64,000 nucleotides of DNA, taken from NCBI RefSeq assembly GCF_022489035.1, contig NZ_JAKVTV010000002.1, positions 124,001-188,000 on the forward strand, in the 5' to 3' direction. Positions within the stretch are counted from its first letter, which is position 1, and each line of letters begins with the position of its first letter. The position numbers and the translations under genes are program-made. Below, one piece after another: positions 16,908-25,800 of the stretch. Below the pieces are notes generated by a model. The model saw only the letters and a program-made list of their open reading frames with translations, was not told the DNA's origin and made no database searches. This DNA comes from Christiangramia lutea (GTDB lineage: Bacteria > Bacteroidota > Bacteroidia > Flavobacteriales > Flavobacteriaceae).

Positions 16908-18431
16908 ATGCCCCAAACATCGGTTTTATTAATACTAGAAGGAACCTATCCTTTTAACGGAGGAGGTGTGTCTACCTGGGCTCACACTTTATGCAATAGG
17001 GTGAGCAATGCAGATTTTAAGTTGTATTCCATTAACGCTTCATTCGAGCAGAAACCTAAATACGAACTTAGTAAAAATATAAGTGAGGTGATACAGGTGC
17101 CGCTCTGGACCCCAGATGAACCCTACGACTATATCAGTTATGGGGAAGAATATTATAAAACAGTAGCGAAAAAAGAATGGACTACCTCAAAAATAGTTGA
17201 ACAAAAGTTTGTTCCCCTTTTCAGGAGGCTGCTTAGTTTTATCTATAGTGACAACCAGGAGATCTCAGAATTGGATGAGATATTTTATGAGCTATGGCTT
17301 TATTTCGATGATTACGACTATAAAGAAACTATTAGGAATGAACAGGTTTGGATTGCTTACAGGGATACAGTATCGAAATTTATTGTAGGCGAGCGTAACC
17401 CTGATTCTTCCCTGATAGACCTTACCGTGGGACTTCGCTGGATTTACAGGTTTCTTATCCCTCTTGCAATAGTAGACCTTCCTAAGGTTGATGTAGCGCA
17501 CCTAACCCTTAGTGGTTTCCCCGTGATTCCGGCCCTAATCGCGAATTATAAGTATGGGGCGAAAATTATCCTAACAGAACATGGCGTTTTTATTCGGGAA
17601 CGTTTGCTTGCAATAAATAGTTCAGAATATCCTTTTTTCCTGAAGCAGTTGTTGATAAGATTTTCAGAAGCTGTTGCCAGACTCGTGTACCATAAATCTG
17701 AAATGATCATTTCGGTGAATAAGTTCAATCAGAAATGGGAAAAATGGTATGGTGCCGATCCTTCAAAATTTAAAACAATTTATAACGGCATAGATCCTGA
17801 GATTTTTAAGCCCGGCCCAAAACCAGCTCATTTAAAGAATATTCCAACGGTGGTAGCAGTGGCTCGTATTTTTGAGCTCAAGGATATTCTTACGATGATA
17901 AGATCCTGTGCAGTTGTAAAAAGGTCGATTCCAGATATCAGGTACATCGTATATGGAGATGATAAGGCAGTACCAGAGTATACTGAAACTTGTTTGAAAC
18001 TAATAAATGAGTTAGGGCTTCAGGAGAATTTCAAGTTTATGGGTAACCGGAATAATCCGGAAGAACTGTTCCTGGAAGGAGATATTTCAATTTTAACATC
18101 TATATCTGAAGGTTTCCCGTATACAGTGATAGAATCTTTGGCTTGTGGAGTTCCGGTTGTTTCAACCGATGTTGGTGGAGTGAAAGAGGCACTGGACGAA
18201 AGCTGCGGATTTACCTGCAAGCCTAAGGACGCTGAGGAAATAGGTGAAAAGGTAGTTAAGCTTCTCCTGGATGAAACTCTGAGGAAAGAAATGGCCGTGA
18301 AAGGCCGTGAAAGGATTTTAAAGAATTTCACGATGAATAAATTCATCGCTGAGTATGAGGATATTTATGATAATCTGAAATATCCAACTAAAAAGCAGGA
18401 TAAAAAAGAAGAAGCTGCAACCCTATATTAA
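16908..18431 (+). CDS. pelF: PelF-type glycosyltransferase (GT4)
   Basis: A 507-residue cytoplasmic glycosyltransferase. It opens with LEGTYPFNGGGVSTWAH, the PelF signature around the glycine-rich acceptor loop, and has LTEHGVFIRERL near residue 222. The GT4 C-terminal half contains TIYNGIDPEIF, VARIFELKDI and the EX7E motif EGFPYTVIE at about 401-409, followed by CGVPVVSTDVGGVKE. In Pseudomonas, PelF uses UDP-GalNAc to build the Pel polysaccharide. It is the first gene of a five-gene set and is followed after three bases by a PelG-like gene, the same F-G order as in known pel operons. Confidence 0.85.
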   Translation: MPQTSVLLILEGTYPFNGGGVSTWAHTLCNRVSNADFKLYSINASFEQKPKYELSKNISEVIQVPLWTPDEPYDYISYGEEYYKTVAKKEWTTSKIVEQKFVPLFRRLLSFIYSDNQEISELDEIFYELWLYFDDYDYKETIRNEQVWIAYRDTVSKFIVGERNPDSSLIDLTVGLRWIYRFLIPLAIVDLPKVDVAHLTLSGFPVIPALIANYKYGAKIILTEHGVFIRERLLAINSSEYPFFLKQLLIRFSEAVARLVYHKSEMIISVNKFNQKWEKWYGADPSKFKTIYNGIDPEIFKPGPKPAHLKNIPTVVAVARIFELKDILTMIRSCAVVKRSIPDIRYIVYGDDKAVPEYTETCLKLINELGLQENFKFMGNRNNPEELFLEGDISILTSISEGFPYTVIESLACGVPVVSTDVGGVKEALDESCGFTCKPKDAEEIGEKVVKLLLDETLRKEMAVKGRERILKNFTMNKFIAEYEDIYDNLKYPTKKQDKKEEAATLY

Positions 18432-18434
18432 AAA

Positions 18435-20048
18435 ATGACCAAAGAACAGATAAAGGCTACTTCGAAACTCATTGTTTCTATAAAGGAACGAAATGGTAAA
18501 CCTGTTAACGTTTATGTTGTTGCCGCAAATATTGAATCTTTCGGTATAAGAGAGGTAGATGTAAAACCTGATTATGGTTTTGATAGCATTCTTGATCTGG
18601 CACGTTTTGTATATAAGGCCTATGATGCTAAAGCCCTGGCCAATTTAAAGAATAATAATCAGCGTATCGCTGAAGCAAGGAATTATAAACGTCTGGCTAT
18701 AAGCGATTATATTACCTCCAGGAATACTAAAAGATTCATTTTTGATTATGCCTCGGGACTGGTTCACCTTTTCCCGGTGGCAGTACAGATAATTGCTATA
18801 ATTCTCTTCGGCTTCTCATTATGGACATTTTCTGAATTTAATAATCTTCAATCTACTGCGGTGGTGCTAGGAGTTATTTCGGGGTTTATCATTAGTGCGG
18901 GCTTCGTGCAAGTAATAGGTAAACAGGTTTCATATTACTGGTATAATGAAGATTTTCATATGGCCAAGTATTCCACCATAAAGATCATTAAGCGAGGCAC
19001 TTTGACGATTCTTGGCTTTTTTCTGCTTTCCATGCTGGTGAATTTTATTTTACCACTATATCCGGCCTTATTTGTTGTGATCACTTTTAGTTACGCTATC
19101 CTGGTAGGTTTCCTGCTACTCGTCCTGGCACCGCTTTATGCTCTAAAGCAGCGCTGGATGATCTCTTTAAGCATCTTTCTAGGTACGGTATTGGCTTTAA
19201 CACTACATTGGACTACAGATCTACATCCTTATTTTATTCATTCATCTGGCATACTGCTTTCCAGTTTGATTGTAATTACTTACATCTATGTATTTTTTAA
19301 TTATAAACTCGAGAGAAATCCACATGTTAAGAAGAAACCGAAGGTGATGCTTTCTTTATACAGGAATTTCAATTATTTCCTTTATGGCTTTTTTATTTTC
19401 CTGTTCGTCTTTTTAGACAGGATCGTGGCGTGGTCTTCCACTTTGAACAGAGAGATTCCATATATAATTTATTATGAAAAAGATTATGAGATTGGGATGG
19501 ATCTTGCGATCGTGATATTCTTTCTTTTAGGTGGGGTAATGGAATACGCCATTCATTCTTATATACGCCACATGGATTTTCATCAATTGGAAGTCAAATA
19601 TTCAGAATATAAGGAATTCAACAGGAAAATGCTCAATATGTATTATAAGCATCTAAGGATATTTGCACTAAGCGCCTTCGGAATATTTTTCCTGCTTTAT
19701 CTTATTATTACCAAACCCTGGGGTTATAGTTCTGGCTTCGAAGAGCAATTATCTCCACTCAGCATTAAAGTGTGCGTGATTGGGGGTATCGGGTATTTAT
19801 TTTTCACTTTGGGAATGCTAAACGTGCTTTATCAATATACATTAGGAAAACACCGCAGGCCATTGCTCGCTATCATAATTGCTTTTTTGGTCAACTTCGT
19901 AATAGGCGTGCTCTTGAGTCGTTGGGTTTCCTATGAATACAGTGTGGTAGGTATGCTCGCGGGTTCACTGGTTTTTATGTTATTAACAACCAGGGAAACT
20001 TACCACTTCTTTAAAAATCTGGACTATTATTATTATGCATCTTATTAA
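18435..20048 (+). CDS. pelG: PelG-like polysaccharide transporter
   Basis: A 537-residue polytopic membrane protein with about twelve hydrophobic segments from residue 112 onward. It resembles PelG, a Wzx/MATE-like inner-membrane transporter that works with PelF. The most PelG-like stretch is FLDRIVAWSSTLN followed by YEIGMDLA, near residues 325-355. The protein is longer than Pseudomonas PelG (456 residues): residues 1-110 form a polar cytoplasmic extension rich in basic residues (KNNNQRIAEARNYKRLAISD). It sits three bases after pelF and overlaps the next gene by 14 bases. Adjacency to pelF is a large part of the case. Confidence 0.75.
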   Translation: MTKEQIKATSKLIVSIKERNGKPVNVYVVAANIESFGIREVDVKPDYGFDSILDLARFVYKAYDAKALANLKNNNQRIAEARNYKRLAISDYITSRNTKRFIFDYASGLVHLFPVAVQIIAIILFGFSLWTFSEFNNLQSTAVVLGVISGFIISAGFVQVIGKQVSYYWYNEDFHMAKYSTIKIIKRGTLTILGFFLLSMLVNFILPLYPALFVVITFSYAILVGFLLLVLAPLYALKQRWMISLSIFLGTVLALTLHWTTDLHPYFIHSSGILLSSLIVITYIYVFFNYKLERNPHVKKKPKVMLSLYRNFNYFLYGFFIFLFVFLDRIVAWSSTLNREIPYIIYYEKDYEIGMDLAIVIFFLLGGVMEYAIHSYIRHMDFHQLEVKYSEYKEFNRKMLNMYYKHLRIFALSAFGIFFLLYLIITKPWGYSSGFEEQLSPLSIKVCVIGGIGYLFFTLGMLNVLYQYTLGKHRRPLLAIIIAFLVNFVIGVLLSRWVSYEYSVVGMLAGSLVFMLLTTRETYHFFKNLDYYYYASY

Positions 20049-20847
20049 GATCTTTATGTTGGTTTCTACTATAGGGCTGGGTAGTCTGCAGCTCAAATCT
20101 CAGTCTCTCACTGCTGAAAATAAAGTGTTGTTTGTTTATGGTGATTTTTATCCTGAAAAAGTTTCTGGCTATGACCTAATAGTCCTTGAAGGAGCACATT
20201 TCAGTTCAGATGATGTCTTAAAACTAAAGAAGCATAATGGAAAAGTTCTCAGCTATATAAGCTTAGGAGAGGTAAATGAATCTGCTGCTCATTACCCTGA
20301 ATTAAAAGATAAAACCCTTGGAAAAAATGATATTTGGAATAGTTATATACTGGATATAGGTAACAGGGAAACTATCGATGCTCTTAAAGCTATTTTTGAG
20401 CATAATCTAAATAAAGGAATGGATGGGATGTTCCTTGATAATATCGATAATTACACGCAATTTGGACCTACACCTGAAAAGAAACAGGAGCTTATCAATT
20501 TCCTTAGTGATATCAAGCAAAAATATCCCGAGATCTATCTTTTACAAAATGCCGCTGTTCCCATAGTAGAAGAAACTTCGGCTTATATCGACGCCCTGGC
20601 GAAGGAAAGTGTAGTTACAAACTACGATTTTGCCAAAAAAAAATATGAGCTACGCTCCAACTCTGAATTTCAGAACATACTTTACGAACTTAAGAGTATG
20701 AATGAAAATTATGATATCCCTGTGATCCTTATCGAATATGCTGAGGACAGAAATATGCAAAATGAAATCCAGGGAAGATTAGATGAGATTAACTGGCCTG
20801 TTTTTATTGGAAAAATAGACCTGCAAACTATTCCTGAAAGAGACTGA
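20035..20847 (+). CDS. Stand-alone PelA-type hydrolase domain (TM1410/GH114-like)
   Basis: A 270-residue exported protein with a signal peptide (about residues 1-22) and one TIM-barrel domain of the TM1410 family. Conserved points are GKVLSYISLGEVNES near residue 82, GMDGMFLDNIDNY near 130 with paired aspartates, and SVVTNYDFA near 198. In P. aeruginosa this type of domain is the N-terminal third of PelA and cuts alpha-1,4-linked GalNAc chains. Here it is a separate protein. It overlaps the PelG-like gene by 14 bases and ends seven bases before the large membrane protein, so co-expression is very likely. Confidence 0.75.
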   Translation: MHLIKIFMLVSTIGLGSLQLKSQSLTAENKVLFVYGDFYPEKVSGYDLIVLEGAHFSSDDVLKLKKHNGKVLSYISLGEVNESAAHYPELKDKTLGKNDIWNSYILDIGNRETIDALKAIFEHNLNKGMDGMFLDNIDNYTQFGPTPEKKQELINFLSDIKQKYPEIYLLQNAAVPIVEETSAYIDALAKESVVTNYDFAKKKYELRSNSEFQNILYELKSMNENYDIPVILIEYAEDRNMQNEIQGRLDEINWPVFIGKIDLQTIPERD

Positions 20848-20854
20848 TTTTTAT

Positions 20855-22843
20855 ATGTTTTTAGATCCCTTTTTACTTAGCGGACCTTTAAGGATCATCT
20901 TGATCTTTGTATTATTAATTGTGCTTTACAGGGTAGCGGCAAGTAAGGTGCCGGCTCAAACAGCTTTGAATTTCCTTATTCCTAGCGTGGTGCTCATCTT
21001 CTCAGCCAGTGTACTTGGAGGTTTCTTTTTAATCCTTATTCAGGCTTTTGACCTTTTTGTAATTCTAACTATCATTCTGGGTATTGTCATTTTTGTTTTT
21101 ATGGATATTAAGTTCCGAAAATCTATTAAAGAGCAACTGCAGAAAATTTATACCAGAAGTATTTTATATGTCGTGATAAAGCTGGAAAAACGGGAGAATT
21201 TTATAGATCGTGATAACTGGGAGAAACCTAAACTAAGAATGGATTCTGAGAACCTGAATGTCTTTAACAGGAACTGGCAGGTTTTTATCGGGTTAAGTTT
21301 ACCGGTGATCACTTATCTCTCCAGAAGTTCCCTGTTCCAGTATGATACATCCACTTTATCCACAGCATGGTATCAAAAGCTTTCCCTTGTCAAGAACATC
21401 AGTCTAAATAATTGGTTTTTTAACTCCGGGGATATGATGGGTGATTACTTGCTTATAGATTTATATTCCAGGATTACGAATATTACAGAAGCTGTGGCTC
21501 TGCAGACATCCGGTTTACTGGAATCATCCTTGCTTTCTATAGTGATTTACTGGGTGGTATATAAAATATGTCGGAAACATGCTCCGGGGATTGTTGCAGG
21601 ACTAAGCTTTAGTCTTCTATATGCTTTTCTACCTTTAAACATTGATCTTCTGGTAGAGCATAAGTCGATATTTGCCGCTATGATCCTTGCTCTTCCGGCT
21701 ATGTTGTTCAGTATTTACCCTCAAACTTTTAGATTCAGAAAAAAGACCGCCAGCCTCGTTTTAATCATCCTGTTTTCGGCTATCCTTTTGTTGGATCTAT
21801 TTGTTGGGCTGCTTATATGTTTTCCCTTCCTGGTTTTAATTTTTCTCTTTCGATTCTGGCGAAGAAAGAGGCAGATGATCATGGTAATAACTGCATATGC
21901 ATTATCTGTATTGGGCCTCGGAATTATTTACGGGATCGCTGCCTGGTGGTTCCAGGAGGACTTTAGTGTTTTCATACGATCCAATCTGTTTTCTTATAAT
22001 TCCTATACCTATAACCCAAAACTATTATATCCTCTCAAGGAGTTCATAGGTTATTATCAGTTTACAGGTCTAATTTTTTTAGGAATAAATATTCTAAAAT
22101 TCATTCAGTATCCTAAGAATTTTAAAGCCAGTCTTATATTTTTAACATTTATCAATTTGCTGTTTCTGGCGTATCAATTAAACCTTTCTTTCGTAGATAT
22201 GGATATGCTGAATGAGGTACTGTGTATTTTTATACCCGTTTTTTTTGGGATTATTTTCAATTTAAGCATCACCATTTTTTCCAGGTTAAGGTTGCACGGA
22301 AGGTTATTCACAAACCTGGAGATTGGAGCGGCTTTAATAATGATGGTAGGGCTCGTATATTTCACATTCCCAAAAGATGCTTCTTTTGAAAATGTGAATA
22401 CAGCATTAGAAACTGAAGTTTTCAAAGCTTATGCTAAGATCCAGGATGAACATTTACCATATTCATATGCGGTGGTGAACTCTCTTCAAAATTCAACTTT
22501 TAGTAGTGGTAGCCACTATTTCTATAATTATAATTATTTCAATAATAAATATCTGGCTCAGGACAAGCTTTTTCAGGAGGTAAAACAGGACAGGAATTTT
22601 TTAAGGGCGAATCCTGAGGTAATTCCTCCGCAAAGTCTTTTTGTATTCGTTTACAACGGGGAACTTCAGGGTAGATCGCGTAATGGACTTCAACCGGAGG
22701 AACAGCAGGAAGTCAGGTCACGCCTGGAATTCTTGAAGAATAAAGGAAGGCAGGTCACACCATATTATCAAAGTGAGGTATTGGATGTCTATGTGATTGT
22801 TAATGAGCCCGGAACCAGTAAAATACAGGAGTTACTATTTTAA
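20855..22843 (+). CDS. Large polytopic membrane protein of the Pel-like operon, unknown
   Basis: A 662-residue protein I do not recognise. Three hydrophobic segments fill residues 9-80. A basic cytoplasmic-looking stretch follows (about 82-140), then about ten further helices to residue 505, and a soluble C-terminal domain of about 150 residues rich in Asn, Tyr and Phe (SHYFYNYNYFNNKYL). A broad similarity to GT-C-type membrane glycosyltransferases is possible (large extracytoplasmic loop SLNNWFFNSGDMMGDY after an early helix), but no diagnostic motif is certain. It is not PelD (no GAF or GGDEF) and not PelE (no TPR). Its stop overlaps the next start by one base (TAATG). Confidence 0.7.
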   Translation: MFLDPFLLSGPLRIILIFVLLIVLYRVAASKVPAQTALNFLIPSVVLIFSASVLGGFFLILIQAFDLFVILTIILGIVIFVFMDIKFRKSIKEQLQKIYTRSILYVVIKLEKRENFIDRDNWEKPKLRMDSENLNVFNRNWQVFIGLSLPVITYLSRSSLFQYDTSTLSTAWYQKLSLVKNISLNNWFFNSGDMMGDYLLIDLYSRITNITEAVALQTSGLLESSLLSIVIYWVVYKICRKHAPGIVAGLSFSLLYAFLPLNIDLLVEHKSIFAAMILALPAMLFSIYPQTFRFRKKTASLVLIILFSAILLLDLFVGLLICFPFLVLIFLFRFWRRKRQMIMVITAYALSVLGLGIIYGIAAWWFQEDFSVFIRSNLFSYNSYTYNPKLLYPLKEFIGYYQFTGLIFLGINILKFIQYPKNFKASLIFLTFINLLFLAYQLNLSFVDMDMLNEVLCIFIPVFFGIIFNLSITIFSRLRLHGRLFTNLEIGAALIMMVGLVYFTFPKDASFENVNTALETEVFKAYAKIQDEHLPYSYAVVNSLQNSTFSSGSHYFYNYNYFNNKYLAQDKLFQEVKQDRNFLRANPEVIPPQSLFVFVYNGELQGRSRNGLQPEEQQEVRSRLEFLKNKGRQVTPYYQSEVLDVYVIVNEPGTSKIQELLF

Positions 22844-25800
22844 TGAAACAATACTACCTTTCTAATTTTTTCCGATTTTCAATATTATTAATGCTTATCT
22901 TTTTATCTGGCTGCGCCGATGATGAATACGGTGTTCTTAAAGTGGATAGGGAAATGATGCGTGTTGCCAAAATTGATAATTCTAAACCACTGGTTACTTA
23001 TATTATCGATCCTGAAGATCCCTACGGGCAATTAAACCTGGAGCAGTTGAAGCAAACACTGAACTACGTTAAAATACCATTTTCAAAAATTGAGCTTGAT
23101 GAATTTAATTCAAATTCAGAATTGCAAAAATCTATTAAAGTGGTGGTAATAGAGGATCTATCAGGGCTTAAAAAGAAATCTTATAATAGCCTGCTTCAAT
23201 TTGTGGCCAATGGGGGGCAGGTAGTTATTTCCAAAGCCGGTGTAGACGAAAATTTTGGTTTTATGGCGGGTGTAAAACAGGGTGCCAACTATGAAACCGA
23301 TACCCTCGCCATGGGATATAGATTTAAAACCAATTTTCTTCCTGCAATGAATTCAAAGGTTTACAGGAATAGATCTAACCATTTTGGATTAAAGGGAAGT
23401 AATTTTTCAGAAAAGGTCGAGGTACTTGCGAGTTCCATTAATCAGGAGGACTATCCGGTGATCCTGAAAAATAGGATAGGAAGGGGTAATGTGCTGGTCT
23501 TTAATACCACCCAGGTTTTTCCAAAGGAAGAAAGAGGTCTTTTATTTGCAGCCTTACTTCCCGGTCTGGAAGGTGTTCCATACCCTGTAGCAAATGTGTC
23601 GAGTATATTTCTGGATGATTTTCCAGCCCCATTATATGATATTAAAAGAGAGCCGGTAACCACCGAAATGGATATAAGTCAGGCAAACTATTATATGAAT
23701 GTGTGGTGGGAGGATATGCTGGAACTGGCAAGAGAAGAAAACCTGGAGTATTCGGCTTACGTGTGTTTCGATTATTCCAATCAAACCACTCCGCCTTTTA
23801 ATTTCTACGAATGGCAGAATTCTGGTAATGCTGAGCAGGATCTTTCAGAGCGCAGGCTTAATCGCCTTATGCGAAACTTTAATGACCTGGGACATGAGAT
23901 GGCGCTACATGGCTATAATCACGCTTCTCTTACCAGGGAAATCTGGCCTAGTCAAAAATACATGGAGCTTAGCCTTGAAGCTGTTAATAAGCGTTGGCTA
24001 GCCGAGGAATACGGATCTTTTCCGAGAAGTTATGTACCTCCTTCTAATATTATAGATAGTTTAGGTTTTGCAGCCCTGGAAAGCAGTATGCCGAGCATAG
24101 TTTACAATGCGAGTATATATCTTGGAGATTTTGAAGAAGGAGGGGGGCGAGAGTTTGGACCGGAGCCCCTAAATGACCATTTTTTCAATTTCCCCAGGAT
24201 AACAAGCGGGTTTGAGCTAGAGTCTGCATCAAATTTTACACTTCATTCGGCTTATTTATATACAGGTATCTGGACTCATTTTGTACATCCGGATGATGTA
24301 TTTCAAATTCCGGGAACTTTCAGCAGTGGCGATTATCAGCTTAGGAATTCAGAAGGATATGGCTGGCGTGTCTCCGAGGATGGATCCCCTGGGTTATTTC
24401 CCCGGTTCCGGCAGTATCTGAATGAAATCAAAAAGTTGTATCCATTTATAAGGTTTCTGAAGGTATCTGACGCTGCTCGGATCACTATGAACTGGAGATA
24501 CGCGAATTACAGATTTTCTGAAAATGAAGAAAGACTGAAGATGGAGTCTAATGCTGAGGGACTGAATTCGCAGAAGAATTTCTGGTTTACCTATGTTAAA
24601 AAAGAAAATTCATTGAGAATAGAAAATTATCTGAAAAACAATAATTTTCAATTTACTAGAACTACTCTTTTAGACGGTTTCCTTTACAATATTGAATCTC
24701 CGTCAGCAGAATTGGAGTTACCAAGGCTAAGAAACATCGGGTCTAAAGCGAGAAATGATATAAGTGCAAAATTTGAAGATTATTTACAGCCTGAAGAAGA
24801 GGTCCAGGAGCAAAATATTCGCGAACAGATAGGAGTTTTAAAGTCGGAAATTGAAAGATCTCGTAGTTTTAAAAAACAAACCTGGCTTCAATTGCTTAGA
24901 TATTTAGGTTGGGAAGACAGGACCTCTGAAATATGGCCATTGCTGGATTTCAAATACTCTAATAATAAAAATTACAGGGAAAAATACATTTTATTTTCAA
25001 AGGCTATTATAAAGGAAACTGGGGACTATCCAGACCTAAATACCAGAGAACGCTGGATGTTAAGACAATTGGAGGTTAACCCAGCTAACCTGACCCTGAA
25101 AAAGAAATACATAGATTACTTTGGCTCAGAAAATGGAGTGACCTTTACGAAAGAAGAATTGCTTCAGCTCTATGCTAATTCTGAGCAACCTGATGAAAAA
25201 AACAGCTACTATTCCCTGCTGATCCACGAATTTCCAGGAGAGGCTTTTCGTATGGCAAAGGAGGCGGGGACCTGTACAGATAATGAGCTCTTATCGGCGA
25301 ATATGGCCTGGACCCTGGCCGATAACGGCTACTATAAGGAAGCCATTTTACTTTCTCAATGCACGGACTCCTTATCTCAATCTGATGTAGATGACTGGCG
25401 TTTGCAGACCGGAGAATATGAGTTCCTGGAAGGAAAGAATTATTCACTATACCTTGAATATCTTATAGAGGATAACCCGGGGATGGCTGCAAGAAAACTA
25501 ATTGATGTTGATCCCTGCAAAGAAAAACTAAAACCTATTTCAGTAAATATTGCCTATGCTTTCGCCGCACAGGGAAGTTTCAGGAAAGCACTGGAATGGT
25601 CGGCGTGTAGTGATGGTTTTCCAATAGTGGAAAGACTACAGTGGCTATACGCATTACAGAACTTTCAAAAGATCGAGGAGATCTATAAGGAACTCAGCCA
25701 GGATGTGAAAAGTACCGAGGATATTCAGCATTTTATGGCAGATTACTACTTAGGTAGAGGGGAGATAGTAAAATCCTGGAAATTTACTTCTGAATTGTCA

